5,551 bases of DNA from Planctomycetota bacterium (GTDB lineage: Bacteria > Planctomycetota > Phycisphaerae > UBA1845 > PWPN01): the NCBI GenBank assembly GCA_020346805.1, contig CP070790.1, positions 527,280 to 532,830 of the forward strand, in the 5' to 3' direction. Below the pieces are notes generated by a model. It was not told the DNA's origin. It searched no databases and was given only the letters and a program-made list of their open reading frames with translations. The position numbers and the translations under genes are program-made. Numbering within the stretch: position 1 is the stretch's first letter; each line of letters starts with the position of its first letter. This document shows positions 1-5,502 of the stretch, piece after piece.

Positions 1-155
1 GAAGACAAACCACAGCTAGGAAATTACGTACATTAAGTTAGTTTTATTGGTGATTGACCGCATAATTAGAATCATTGAATATAGATAATCCCGCCTTGTT
101 TGCCGTTTGATACCGGATTTACAGCTGTTAACCGGAAGGAGACGAATAACTATTG

Positions 156-163
156 AAGGGGAG
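156..163 (+). promoter_or_regulatory. Ribosome-binding site of the glycosidase-like gene
   Basis: AAGGGGAG lies 8 nt before the GTG at 172 and 14 nt before the ATG at 178, which favours the GTG start. A second purine-rich stretch, AAGGAG at 136-141, has no start codon in the frame of this gene at a useful distance. Confidence 0.6.
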
Positions 164-171
164 ACACGACT

Positions 172-1452
172 GTGAATATGTTGACACAATTTGTCATCTG
201 CATAGTCCTATCTATTTCTACAACGCTGATTGCTGACTCGGGTAATAATTATTCCCAACGTATGACTGATGTCTCAATTCACGGTGAGGCATTTTACATT
301 AATGGTCGACCGACCTATGAAGGAGGGGTGTGGTCGGGCCGAATCGTCGAAGGTCTGCTGTTTAATTCCCGCATGGTGCAGGGGATATTCGACGATCTGA
401 ATCCCGAGACCTCCAGCCTTTGGGTTTATCCCGATACCGGATACTGGGATGCCGACCGTAACACCCGGGAGTTTATCGAAGCCATGGAGCACTGGCGCCA
501 TCATGGTTTGTTGGCCTTTACTATCAACTTGCAAGGTGGTTGTCCTTACGGCTATTGCCGGGAACAGCCTTGGTATAACTCTGCTATTGCTGGTGACGGA
601 TCTTTACGGCCGGACTACATGGATCGTCTGGAGCGTATCCTGGATCGGGCCGACGAGCTGGGTATGGTTGTCATATTGGGAATTTATTACTCTGGTCAGG
701 ACCAACGCTTGCAGGATGAAGCGGCGGTGATAAGTGGATTGGATAACGCCGTTAGTTGGATATTCGACCATGGCTATCGCAACGTACTGATCGAAGTGAA
801 CAATGAATGCAACAAGCATTACGATCACACCATTCTTCAGGAGCATCGCATTCATGAATTGATCCAACGAGTACAATCACATAACCGCGATGGATACCGT
901 TTGCTTGTCAGCACCAGCCTTACCGGAGGTGTGATACCCGACGAGAATGTGGTGCGCCATGCAGATTTTATTTTGCTGCACGGTAATGGCATAGATGATC
1001 CATCACGAATTGCGCAGATGGTTGATCAAACCCGGCATATACCTGGTTATAAACCGATGCCTATTTTGTTCAATGAGGACGATCATTACGATTTTGACGA
1101 AGAATATAACAATATGTTGGCGGCCCTCGACAAATACAGCTCTTGGGGTTTTTTTGATCCCGGTTATGAAAATTATCACGACGGTTACCAATGCCCGCCG
1201 GTGAATTGGGAAATAAACACGCAAAACAAAAAGGAATTCTTCTGTAAGCTGGATGTAGTCACCGGTGGATATATTGAAACACAAAAGAGCGGTGGTGGTT
1301 GTGATTGTTGTAATGATTTCAGCGATACAGCACTTGCAGTACCGATCGCACCGGCCTGCGGTATGGGAACCAGTCTGGCAGCAACGCTAATCACCCTGGC
1401 TATGTCGCTGTTTGCATTAAATACTCGCTATTTCCGGTATCAAAATTCGTGA
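172..1452 (+). CDS. Secreted, C-terminally anchored glycoside hydrolase-like TIM-barrel protein
   Basis: A 426-residue protein that I read as a clan GH-A-like glycosidase of unassigned family; the substrate is unknown. The N-terminus has a hydrophobic segment (about residues 7-20) ending at a plausible signal-peptidase site after Ala21, so the protein is probably exported, although the N-region lacks a basic residue. The body (about 36-360) has the alternating strand/helix look of a TIM barrel. Two acidic residues sit where GH-A enzymes keep their catalytic pair: Glu212 in VNNECN (the strand-4 Asn-Glu motif) and Glu302 in LFNEDD (strand-7 nucleophile position). After the barrel come a Cys cluster (377, 379, 380), a CGMG motif at 396-399, a hydrophobic span at about 400-416 and a short tail with Arg419 and Arg422, consistent with a cell-envelope anchor. 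The start is GTG at 172, with AAGGGGAG at 156-163, 8 nt upstream; ATG at 178 is spaced less well. The glycosidase role is inferred from the fold pattern only. Confidence 0.8.
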   Translation: MNMLTQFVICIVLSISTTLIADSGNNYSQRMTDVSIHGEAFYINGRPTYEGGVWSGRIVEGLLFNSRMVQGIFDDLNPETSSLWVYPDTGYWDADRNTREFIEAMEHWRHHGLLAFTINLQGGCPYGYCREQPWYNSAIAGDGSLRPDYMDRLERILDRADELGMVVILGIYYSGQDQRLQDEAAVISGLDNAVSWIFDHGYRNVLIEVNNECNKHYDHTILQEHRIHELIQRVQSHNRDGYRLLVSTSLTGGVIPDENVVRHADFILLHGNGIDDPSRIAQMVDQTRHIPGYKPMPILFNEDDHYDFDEEYNNMLAALDKYSSWGFFDPGYENYHDGYQCPPVNWEINTQNKKEFFCKLDVVTGGYIETQKSGGGCDCCNDFSDTALAVPIAPACGMGTSLAATLITLAMSLFALNTRYFRYQNS

Positions 1453-1554
1453 TTTTTAAATTATAACGACTTCCGTCAGCCTCAATCAGTAATAACCTCC
1501 GTTTCAATATTGTGTTGATTCTTTTGGTACAACAACTTCTGGGCACGACCTAAG

Positions 1555-2415
1555 CTAAAGCCCGGCACCGAAATCATCATCTTCATCCTTGGGTGGTGGG
1601 CTGTTAGACGTCGACGTTGGGGCAGAACTTTTGGCACCATCATTCAAGCTATTGTCTGTTGAAGCAGTCTGGTTTGCCTGGGGGGAATCTGCCTGAGAAT
1701 CAGCATCAGAGAATGTCGTTTCAGCGGTTGTCTGACTATCAGACTCTTGATTAATGACCGATGGTGGCCGATCTGCTTGAGGCCTGGATGAAGATATCGG
1801 TGGTGATACACGACTTGCATCCGGCTGCCGATTACCTTGTTGGCTTCGGCGGCCGGCGGCTTCTCGTTTCAGATCGGCGATAAGTGAGTCATAATCGCTG
1901 AAAGTGTCGTCGTCTTCTTGTTTATCGGGAGTGTTGTGTTTGACGGCGACGGGCGAATCCTTAACCTGAACCTCCGGAGCCTGGTTGTTCTCATCATTTT
2001 CGTCGAAATCATCCAGGTCCGGCGGGCAGTAATCGGGTGATTTCGCTTTTTCCAGTTCGGTATTAAAAGCCTCGATAACCGCCTTTTGGATTCGCTCTCG
2101 ACATTTGGCATTAATAGGATGGGCAACATCTGCATGAAGCTTAGCCCTTCCCTGAGAATCTTTCGGAGCCCGATTCTCGTTCAGTTTTTGGCCGCATTCG
2201 TTACAATATTTGGCCCGAAGGTGGTTCTTACAACCGCATTTGGGGCAGCGATCTGACAACTTACGGGAAGGCATGGCTACAAACGCACCATTGGCCCCAT
2301 CGATGATTTTTAGATCACGTATAACGAAATCGCTATCCAACGTGATGCTGCAAAATGCGCGAAGCCTCTCACTCGATCTTTCTACTAGTTTGACACGAAC
2401 TTCGGTAATTTCCAT
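1555..2415 (-). CDS. spoVG: SpoVG family nucleic-acid-binding regulator with inserted zinc ribbon and long acidic tail
   Basis: A 286-residue SpoVG homologue. In Firmicutes SpoVG is a protein of about 97 residues that binds DNA and RNA and affects septation, sporulation and virulence genes. Here the SpoVG core is split. Residues 1-53 hold the first half ([11 protein letters not shown], then [17 protein letters not shown] and FVAMPSRKL). Residues 95-118 hold the second half ([18 protein letters not shown]). Between them lies a zinc ribbon with Cys57, Cys60, Cys71 and Cys74. Residues 130-286 are low-complexity and probably disordered, rich in Ser, Pro, Gln, Asp and Glu, ending in a very acidic tip ([10 protein letters not shown]). 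The start is ATG at 2415 rather than the in-frame ATG at 2430, because the strong GGAGGTGA site overlaps that upstream ATG and sits 8 nt before the chosen one. It lies 51 nt downstream of ispE and is probably cotranscribed. Its role in this organism is unknown; DNA or RNA binding is inferred from the family. Confidence 0.93.
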   Translation of the reverse strand: MEITEVRVKLVERSSERLRAFCSITLDSDFVIRDLKIIDGANGAFVAMPSRKLSDRCPKCGCKNHLRAKYCNECGQKLNENRAPKDSQGRAKLHADVAHPINAKCRERIQKAVIEAFNTELEKAKSPDYCPPDLDDFDENDENNQAPEVQVKDSPVAVKHNTPDKQEDDDTFSDYDSLIADLKREAAGRRSQQGNRQPDASRVSPPISSSRPQADRPPSVINQESDSQTTAETTFSDADSQADSPQANQTASTDNSLNDGAKSSAPTSTSNSPPPKDEDDDFGAGL

Positions 2416-2420
2416 GGTTG

Positions 2421-2428
2421 TCACCTCC
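2421..2428 (-). promoter_or_regulatory. Strong Shine-Dalgarno site deciding the spoVG start
   Basis: Read on the minus strand this is GGAGGTGA. Its GGAGG core ends 8 nt before ATG 2415. The upstream in-frame ATG at 2430-2428 runs into the site itself, so ribosomes bound here would start at 2415 and give a protein five residues shorter than the longest frame. Confidence 0.75.
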
Positions 2429-2466
2429 ATTGAAAATACAATAGCCTGCGAAGCACTTAAAAAGTG

Positions 2467-3384
2467 TTATTCGGCAATCGTTACTTGATTACTTGCCGCC
2501 ATTCTTATCTCATTGACTAAACTTGTTTTTACGGGTTCCACTACACAGGTACGAACATTAAGTTTTTCTCCTATATGGTCTGCAAACTGTTGAGCCTCAT
2601 TCTTATCGTCGAAAGCAGTAAATAAGGTCGAACCGCTCCCCGAGACTCGAACCGTTCGTTTCGCCAGTTCCGATGACTTTTTGACCAGCTCCCCCAATTG
2701 GGGGCATACTTTGATAGCCGGTTCTTCGAGCATATTGAATGTTTTTTCCATCCAGGCTACCGCTCCATCTGTACCCGAAGGTTTGACAGCCTCCTGATCG
2801 ATCGTTGCCTCCGAAACCGGCCGCCATTGGCTGTAAACCTCCGCTGTCGAAACCGAAAAATCTGGCATCACCAGTACGATCCAACCTTTCCACGGTAGAT
2901 GGATGGGCCTTATCTGTTCACCTCGTCCACTGATTATCGCCGTGCCTCCATGCAGGAAAAAAGGCACATCGCTGCCCAATTTTGAGGCCAGGGGCATTAA
3001 CCTTTCTACCGGCCAGTTCAACGACCACAATTGATTTAGGGCCAGCAATGTCGAAGCGGCGTTCGAACTGCCTCCCCCAAGACCCCCTCCCAGTGGAATG
3101 CGTTTTTCTAAATGACAGGTCACACCTCTGTGGCAGCCTGGTTTCTCTGCTAGTAGCGTAATCGCCTGATAGATGAGATTGCTCCGATCGGTTGGGACGT
3201 TATTGTTGTTGCAGGTTAATTTTATAAGCGAGTCTGGCCTTTCCGTAAAGGTTAATTCGTCGTAAAGAGTTATTGCAGAAACCAGGGATTCAATATCATG
3301 GAATCCGTCCTCACGTTTACCGAGAACGCGAAGATTCCAGTTTATTTTCGCTGGTGAATGTACTGTTAGTCTGGTGTCGGCCAC
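2467..3384 (-). CDS. ispE: 4-diphosphocytidyl-2-C-methyl-D-erythritol kinase
   Basis: IspE is a cytosolic GHMP-family kinase that phosphorylates the 2-hydroxyl of CDP-methylerythritol with ATP, the fourth step of the non-mevalonate (MEP) pathway to isoprenoids. The 305-residue product has the full set of family signatures: PAKIN at 11-15 with catalytic Lys13, the glycine-rich ATP loop PLGGGLGGGSSNAAS at 97-111, GSDVPFFLHGGTA at 137-149 with catalytic Asp139, and the C-terminal GHMP motif VSGSGSTLF at 247-255. Its length is slightly above the usual 280-300 or so. The start is GTG at 3384. The only upstream in-frame codons before TAG at 3420-3418 contain no better start, and an ATG at 3392 is out of frame. 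The ribosome-binding site is weak (GGA, 9 nt upstream). It is followed by spoVG, as in the broader ispE-spoVG neighbourhood of Bacillus. No clear promoter is seen upstream. Confidence 0.96.
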   Translation of the reverse strand: MADTRLTVHSPAKINWNLRVLGKREDGFHDIESLVSAITLYDELTFTERPDSLIKLTCNNNNVPTDRSNLIYQAITLLAEKPGCHRGVTCHLEKRIPLGGGLGGGSSNAASTLLALNQLWSLNWPVERLMPLASKLGSDVPFFLHGGTAIISGRGEQIRPIHLPWKGWIVLVMPDFSVSTAEVYSQWRPVSEATIDQEAVKPSGTDGAVAWMEKTFNMLEEPAIKVCPQLGELVKKSSELAKRTVRVSGSGSTLFTAFDDKNEAQQFADHIGEKLNVRTCVVEPVKTSLVNEIRMAASNQVTIAE

Positions 3385-4024
3385 CTGCTCATTTCCAAAA
3401 GAGATAAGGCTTACCTTCTAAACCGCTTATTGTCATCTGGCATTGTTGTACTTGTCCTCAACGAAATCAAACATCTTTCATAATTAATCCGATCTCAGCG
3501 TGCGCGCCATAACCCTCCTGCGTGAACTGAGAAATAATTGCAAAAAGGGTAACATTGCGCGCGATAACGCGATATGAGATGCTGTTGACCACAAATCTTC
3601 TCAAAGATGCAACCCATGGTGCATTCCTGGAAATCCACAATCACGATGCATCCATCATTGTAACCGGTGTATAAATACTGTCAAGCATGCTTTATGGGCA
3701 GCCGGGATTCATGATCGTTACCCTGTAGAATCCGAACAGGATTTGGCTGGGGCATAAATAGTTGATTTTTGCCGTTCGGCCTCAAGCAGGATTAAGGCGG
3801 TATTTTACCTGTTTGGGTATATTATCTGGGGGAATCTGTTGTGACTGAAGGTTTTTGCTTCCCAGGCAAGGTTTTCGGACTCAGTGGGAGCGGTTCTCGG
3901 TAATTTTCTGAGCAGGATCCGCCAATGGGGCATACTTTTAGCTTATTTAACAGCCGAGCACACCCGATCTATCTGTGTGGTTATGCCGATTATTTTCTTA
4001 TTTTAACCGGGGAATGCTGCTGCT
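3385..4024. other. 640-nt region without a convincing gene between divergent transcription units
   Basis: This stretch must contain the promoters of ispE (leftward) and of the zinc-ribbon gene (rightward), but I find no well-matched -35/-10 pair on either strand. No frame stays open for long. Small structures are visible: a hairpin at 3607-3624 (7 bp with one bulged A, loop CAT), CGCG-ATAA-CGCG at 3560-3571, an AATCC/GGATT hairpin at 3729-3743, the palindrome AAGCATGCTT at 3683-3692, and the distant inverted pair AGGGTAAC (3546-3553) with GTTACCCT (3717-3724). A GTG frame at 3841-3903 would encode only 20 residues. No tRNA or known RNA family is recognised. Confidence 0.5.
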
Positions 4025-4216
4025 ATGCCGATCATGGTTATTTGTCCAAATTTATGCTGCCGATGCCTGTTGGAGGTATCGGATAAGCTGCGCGGGCAAA
4101 AGATCAGATGTGGCCGATGCGGCAAAAACTTTCTCGTCCCTTCATCTCCGGCATCGAAATTATCCCCAAAAACCAAAGCCAAATCCGCTTCTGCCGATCT
4201 TGTTTCCCAGCGATAA
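4025..4216 (+). CDS. Small zinc-ribbon protein of the planctomycete type
   Basis: A 63-residue protein, probably cytosolic, whose first 39 residues form a single zinc ribbon. Cysteines stand at 7, 11, 12 and 14, followed by LLEVSDKLRGQKIRC, then CGRC (Cys29 and Cys32) and GKNFLVP. This is the pattern 'C-x-x-C, hydrophobic, D-x-L-x-G-K-x-I-R-C-x-x-C-G-x-x-F-x-V-P' that I know from many Planctomycetota proteins, usually as an N-terminal domain of something larger. Here it stands almost alone, followed by a basic, Ser/Lys/Pro-rich tail of about 24 residues. The first zinc knuckle is irregular, with four cysteines where two are usual, so which pair binds metal is unclear. The start is ATG at 4025 with GGGGAA at 4009-4014, 10 nt upstream. 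It precedes queC by about 125-160 nt on the same strand and may share its transcript. Its function is unknown. Confidence 0.72.
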   Translation: MPIMVICPNLCCRCLLEVSDKLRGQKIRCGRCGKNFLVPSSPASKLSPKTKAKSASADLVSQR

Positions 4217-4340
4217 TAGCTATTCTTCTTAGCCAAATTTCTTGATTCCGGTTTTTATAAGCCATAGCTATACGGTTTGGCATTAATTCCTCTGGCGGAC
4301 GTGCTTACCGGGCTGTTGGACTGGAAAAGCAGGGGAATTT
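4216..4340 (+). promoter_or_regulatory. Structured leader of the queC-queF-queD operon (candidate cis-regulatory RNA)
   Basis: The region between the zinc-ribbon gene and queC is dense in complementary segments. ATAGCTAT occurs at 4216-4223 and 4264-4271. GCCAAA at 4232-4237 matches TTTGGC at 4276-4281, and two G-U pairs could extend it. GGTTT/AAGCC (4250-4254 with 4259-4263) can close a small hairpin. AATTCCTCTG at 4285-4294 pairs over 10 bp with CAGGGGAATT at 4330-4339. The last helix contains the AGGGG ribosome-binding site. The order of the first two pairs (A-B-A'-B') is the topology of a pseudoknot or of alternative folds. Function is inferred from pairing only; I do not recognise a known riboswitch family. 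Confidence 0.4.
4285..4339 (+). promoter_or_regulatory. Hairpin that could sequester the queC ribosome-binding site
   Basis: A 10-bp stem (4285-4294 with 4330-4339) with one G-U pair and a 35-nt loop. The 3' arm carries AGGGG at 4331-4335, the ribosome-binding site for the ATGs at 4341 and 4344 (5 or 8 nt spacing). The 5' arm contains CCTC, an anti-Shine-Dalgarno-like segment. When formed, it would block initiation at those codons. Confidence 0.45.
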
Positions 4341-4373
4341 ATGATGTGTATACTGTTAGGTGGTTTGATGACT

Positions 4374-5027
4374 ATGAAGACAATATTGATATATAGCGGC
4401 GGGGTGGATTCGACGGTCCTGCTTTACCATCTTCTTGCCGACGGTTATCAGGTACGGTGTCTGGGTATTAACTACGGCCAGCGCCATCAACGCGAACTTG
4501 ATGCCGCTGCAGAGATTTGTCGTCAACTGAACGTCGAATATCGAATTGCCGACCTGTCCGCCGTCAGGTCGCTATTGAGCGGCAGTGCCTTGACCGACGA
4601 CGTTGCTGTCCCTCAAGGTCCCTATGATACGGAAAGCATGAAGCAAACCGTGGTCCCCAATCGCAACATGATCATGCTGTCCGTAGCCATTGGCTGGGCG
4701 GTTAGGTTGAAATTCGATCATGTCGCCTATGCCGCCCATGCCGGCGATCATGCCGTATACCCCGATTGTCGGCCAGAATTTGCCGAAGCCATGGACAAGG
4801 CGGCATCACTTTGCGATTGGCATAAGGTCCGTATCATCAGGCCTTTTATAGACATGACCAAGACTGATATCATACGAAAGGGGGCCGACCTGAAAGTACC
4901 CTTTGACAAAACATGGTCGTGCTATATGGGCGGCCGGGTACACTGCGGCAAATGTGGTACCTGTATCGAACGCCGGGAGGCTTTTAAAAGTGCCGGCGTG
5001 ACCGATCCAACTGTCTATGGCGATTGA
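4374..5027 (+). CDS. queC: 7-cyano-7-deazaguanine (preQ0) synthase
   Basis: QueC converts 7-carboxy-7-deazaguanine to preQ0 with ammonia and ATP, in the cytosol, on the route to queuosine in tRNA. From the start chosen here the protein has 217 residues. It shows the N-type ATP-pyrophosphatase loop SGGVDS at 8-13, INYGQRH at 32-38, [10 protein letters not shown] at 93-102, the YPDCRPEF motif at 129-136, and the C-terminal zinc site with Cys183, Cys191, Cys194 and Cys197 (CGKCGTC). The frame is open from ATG 4341, with ATGs also at 4344, 4368 and 4374. I prefer 4374 because [10 protein letters not shown] aligns with the N-terminus of known QueC proteins and AGGTGG at 4358-4363 lies 10 nt before it. 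The upstream start (AGGGG at 4331-4335) would add 11 residues and cannot be excluded. It is followed by queF after 82 nt. Confidence 0.95.
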   Translation: MKTILIYSGGVDSTVLLYHLLADGYQVRCLGINYGQRHQRELDAAAEICRQLNVEYRIADLSAVRSLLSGSALTDDVAVPQGPYDTESMKQTVVPNRNMIMLSVAIGWAVRLKFDHVAYAAHAGDHAVYPDCRPEFAEAMDKAASLCDWHKVRIIRPFIDMTKTDIIRKGADLKVPFDKTWSCYMGGRVHCGKCGTCIERREAFKSAGVTDPTVYGD

Positions 5028-5096
5028 TGGCCGGAATTCAGGGCTGGATTGTCGTTAGGGGCATTTCGGCGTAAACTTTTTATAGTATTAAGCATA

Positions 5097-5102
5097 AAGG
5101 AG
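5097..5102 (+). promoter_or_regulatory. Ribosome-binding site of queF
   Basis: AAGGAG sits 7 nt before the GTG at 5110 and supports that non-ATG start. No in-frame ATG lies near the expected N-terminus. Confidence 0.65.
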
Positions 5103-5109
5103 CATAACG

Positions 5110-5502
5110 GTGGACGAATTCAGATATCTGGGCAAGCTGGCAAATCAACCCACCGATTCGGTCGACCTGATTGAGTGGACCGGCGAGCCGATCATCGTCC
5201 GTCTTGACTGTTCGGAATTCTCCTCCCTCTGTCCGGTAACCAATCAACCGGACTACGGTACCTTGGTCATCGAATATGTCCCCGACAAGTGTCTGGCCGA
5301 AACCAAGTCGCTCAAGTTGTACCTGTGGAAATACCGGGAGCAGAAGGGATTTAATGAAGTGCTGGTAGATACCATTGCCGGCGATCTTTACCGTCAGATC
5401 AAGCCGCGTTGGATCCAGGTCGTTGGTACGTTTAATCCCCGCGGGGGTATTCGCGTAACCGCTACCGCCCGACGCGGCAGCGAAGAGTATAAACCGTCAT
5501 GA
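5110..5502 (+). CDS. queF: NADPH-dependent preQ0 reductase (7-cyano-7-deazaguanine reductase), single-domain type
   Basis: QueF reduces the nitrile of preQ0 to the aminomethyl group of preQ1 using two NADPH, in the cytosol. preQ1 is then inserted into tRNA by tRNA-guanine transglycosylase. The 130-residue product is the unimodular (Bacillus YkvM-like) form, at the short end of that group. Visible motifs are SSLCPVTNQPDYG at 38-50 with the catalytic Cys41 (forms the thioimide) and Asp48, the family signature ETKSLKLYLW at 64-73, FNEV at 81-84 with the substrate-binding Glu83, and NPRGGI at 109-114. The residue before Glu83 is Asn, where Bacillus QueF has His. The start is GTG with a good AAGGAG 7 nt upstream. 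The stop codon overlaps the start of the next gene (ATGA), showing tight coupling to queD. It lies 82 nt after queC. Confidence 0.95.
   Translation: MDEFRYLGKLANQPTDSVDLIEWTGEPIIVRLDCSEFSSLCPVTNQPDYGTLVIEYVPDKCLAETKSLKLYLWKYREQKGFNEVLVDTIAGDLYRQIKPRWIQVVGTFNPRGGIRVTATARRGSEEYKPS

Noticed and set aside
54..89. Sigma-70 promoter TTGACC (54-59) with TATAGA or GATAAT downstream
   Set aside because: The spacings are 20 and 24 nt, well off the usual 17, and at 16-18 nt there is no acceptable -10 box.
192..201. Lipoprotein signal in the glycosidase-like protein (FVIC at residues 7-10)
   Set aside because: The residue before Cys10 is Ile rather than Gly, Ala or Ser, and Cys10 lies too early, inside the hydrophobic core.
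1453..1554. Bidirectional terminator between the two convergent genes
   Set aside because: Only TGTTG/CAACA with a 12-nt loop and a 3-bp GAC/GTC stem are visible; neither is GC-rich or followed by a T-run.
1869..2135. Alternative frame inside spoVG, and other long open frames antisense to the glycosidase-like and ispE genes
   Set aside because: They lack family motifs and ribosome-binding sites, and overlap genes with clear homology-type signatures.
2453..2467. Small hairpin CACTT-TTT-AAGTG at the ispE stop on the minus strand as a terminator
   Set aside because: Only five or six weak pairs and no T-run afterwards; spoVG follows directly, so read-through is more likely.
3728..3744. T-loop-like GTTCGGATTC on the minus strand suggesting a tRNA
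   Set aside because: The invariant A58 is replaced by G and no acceptor, D or anticodon arm can be drawn around it.
3743..3758. Sigma-54 promoter (TTGGCTGGGGCATAAA)
   Set aside because: The distance between the GG and GC elements is 5 nt, not the required 10.
3841..3903. Short GTG frame of 20 residues with GGGGGAA 6 nt upstream
   Set aside because: Too short, no recognisable motif, and its TTGC/GCAA hairpin and G-rich context could arise by chance.
3983..4006. Seven-codon frame (MPIIFLF) just before the zinc-ribbon gene, starting with the same MPI as that gene
   Set aside because: It has no clear ribosome-binding site; the likeness to the start of the real gene covers only a few codons and could be chance.
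4217..4340. A preQ1-I riboswitch in the queC leader
   Set aside because: The ATAGCTATACGG stretch faintly recalls the TAGCTACACCC segment, but the A-rich AAAACTA tail and the C-rich loop of class I are absent. I also see no fit to class II or III.
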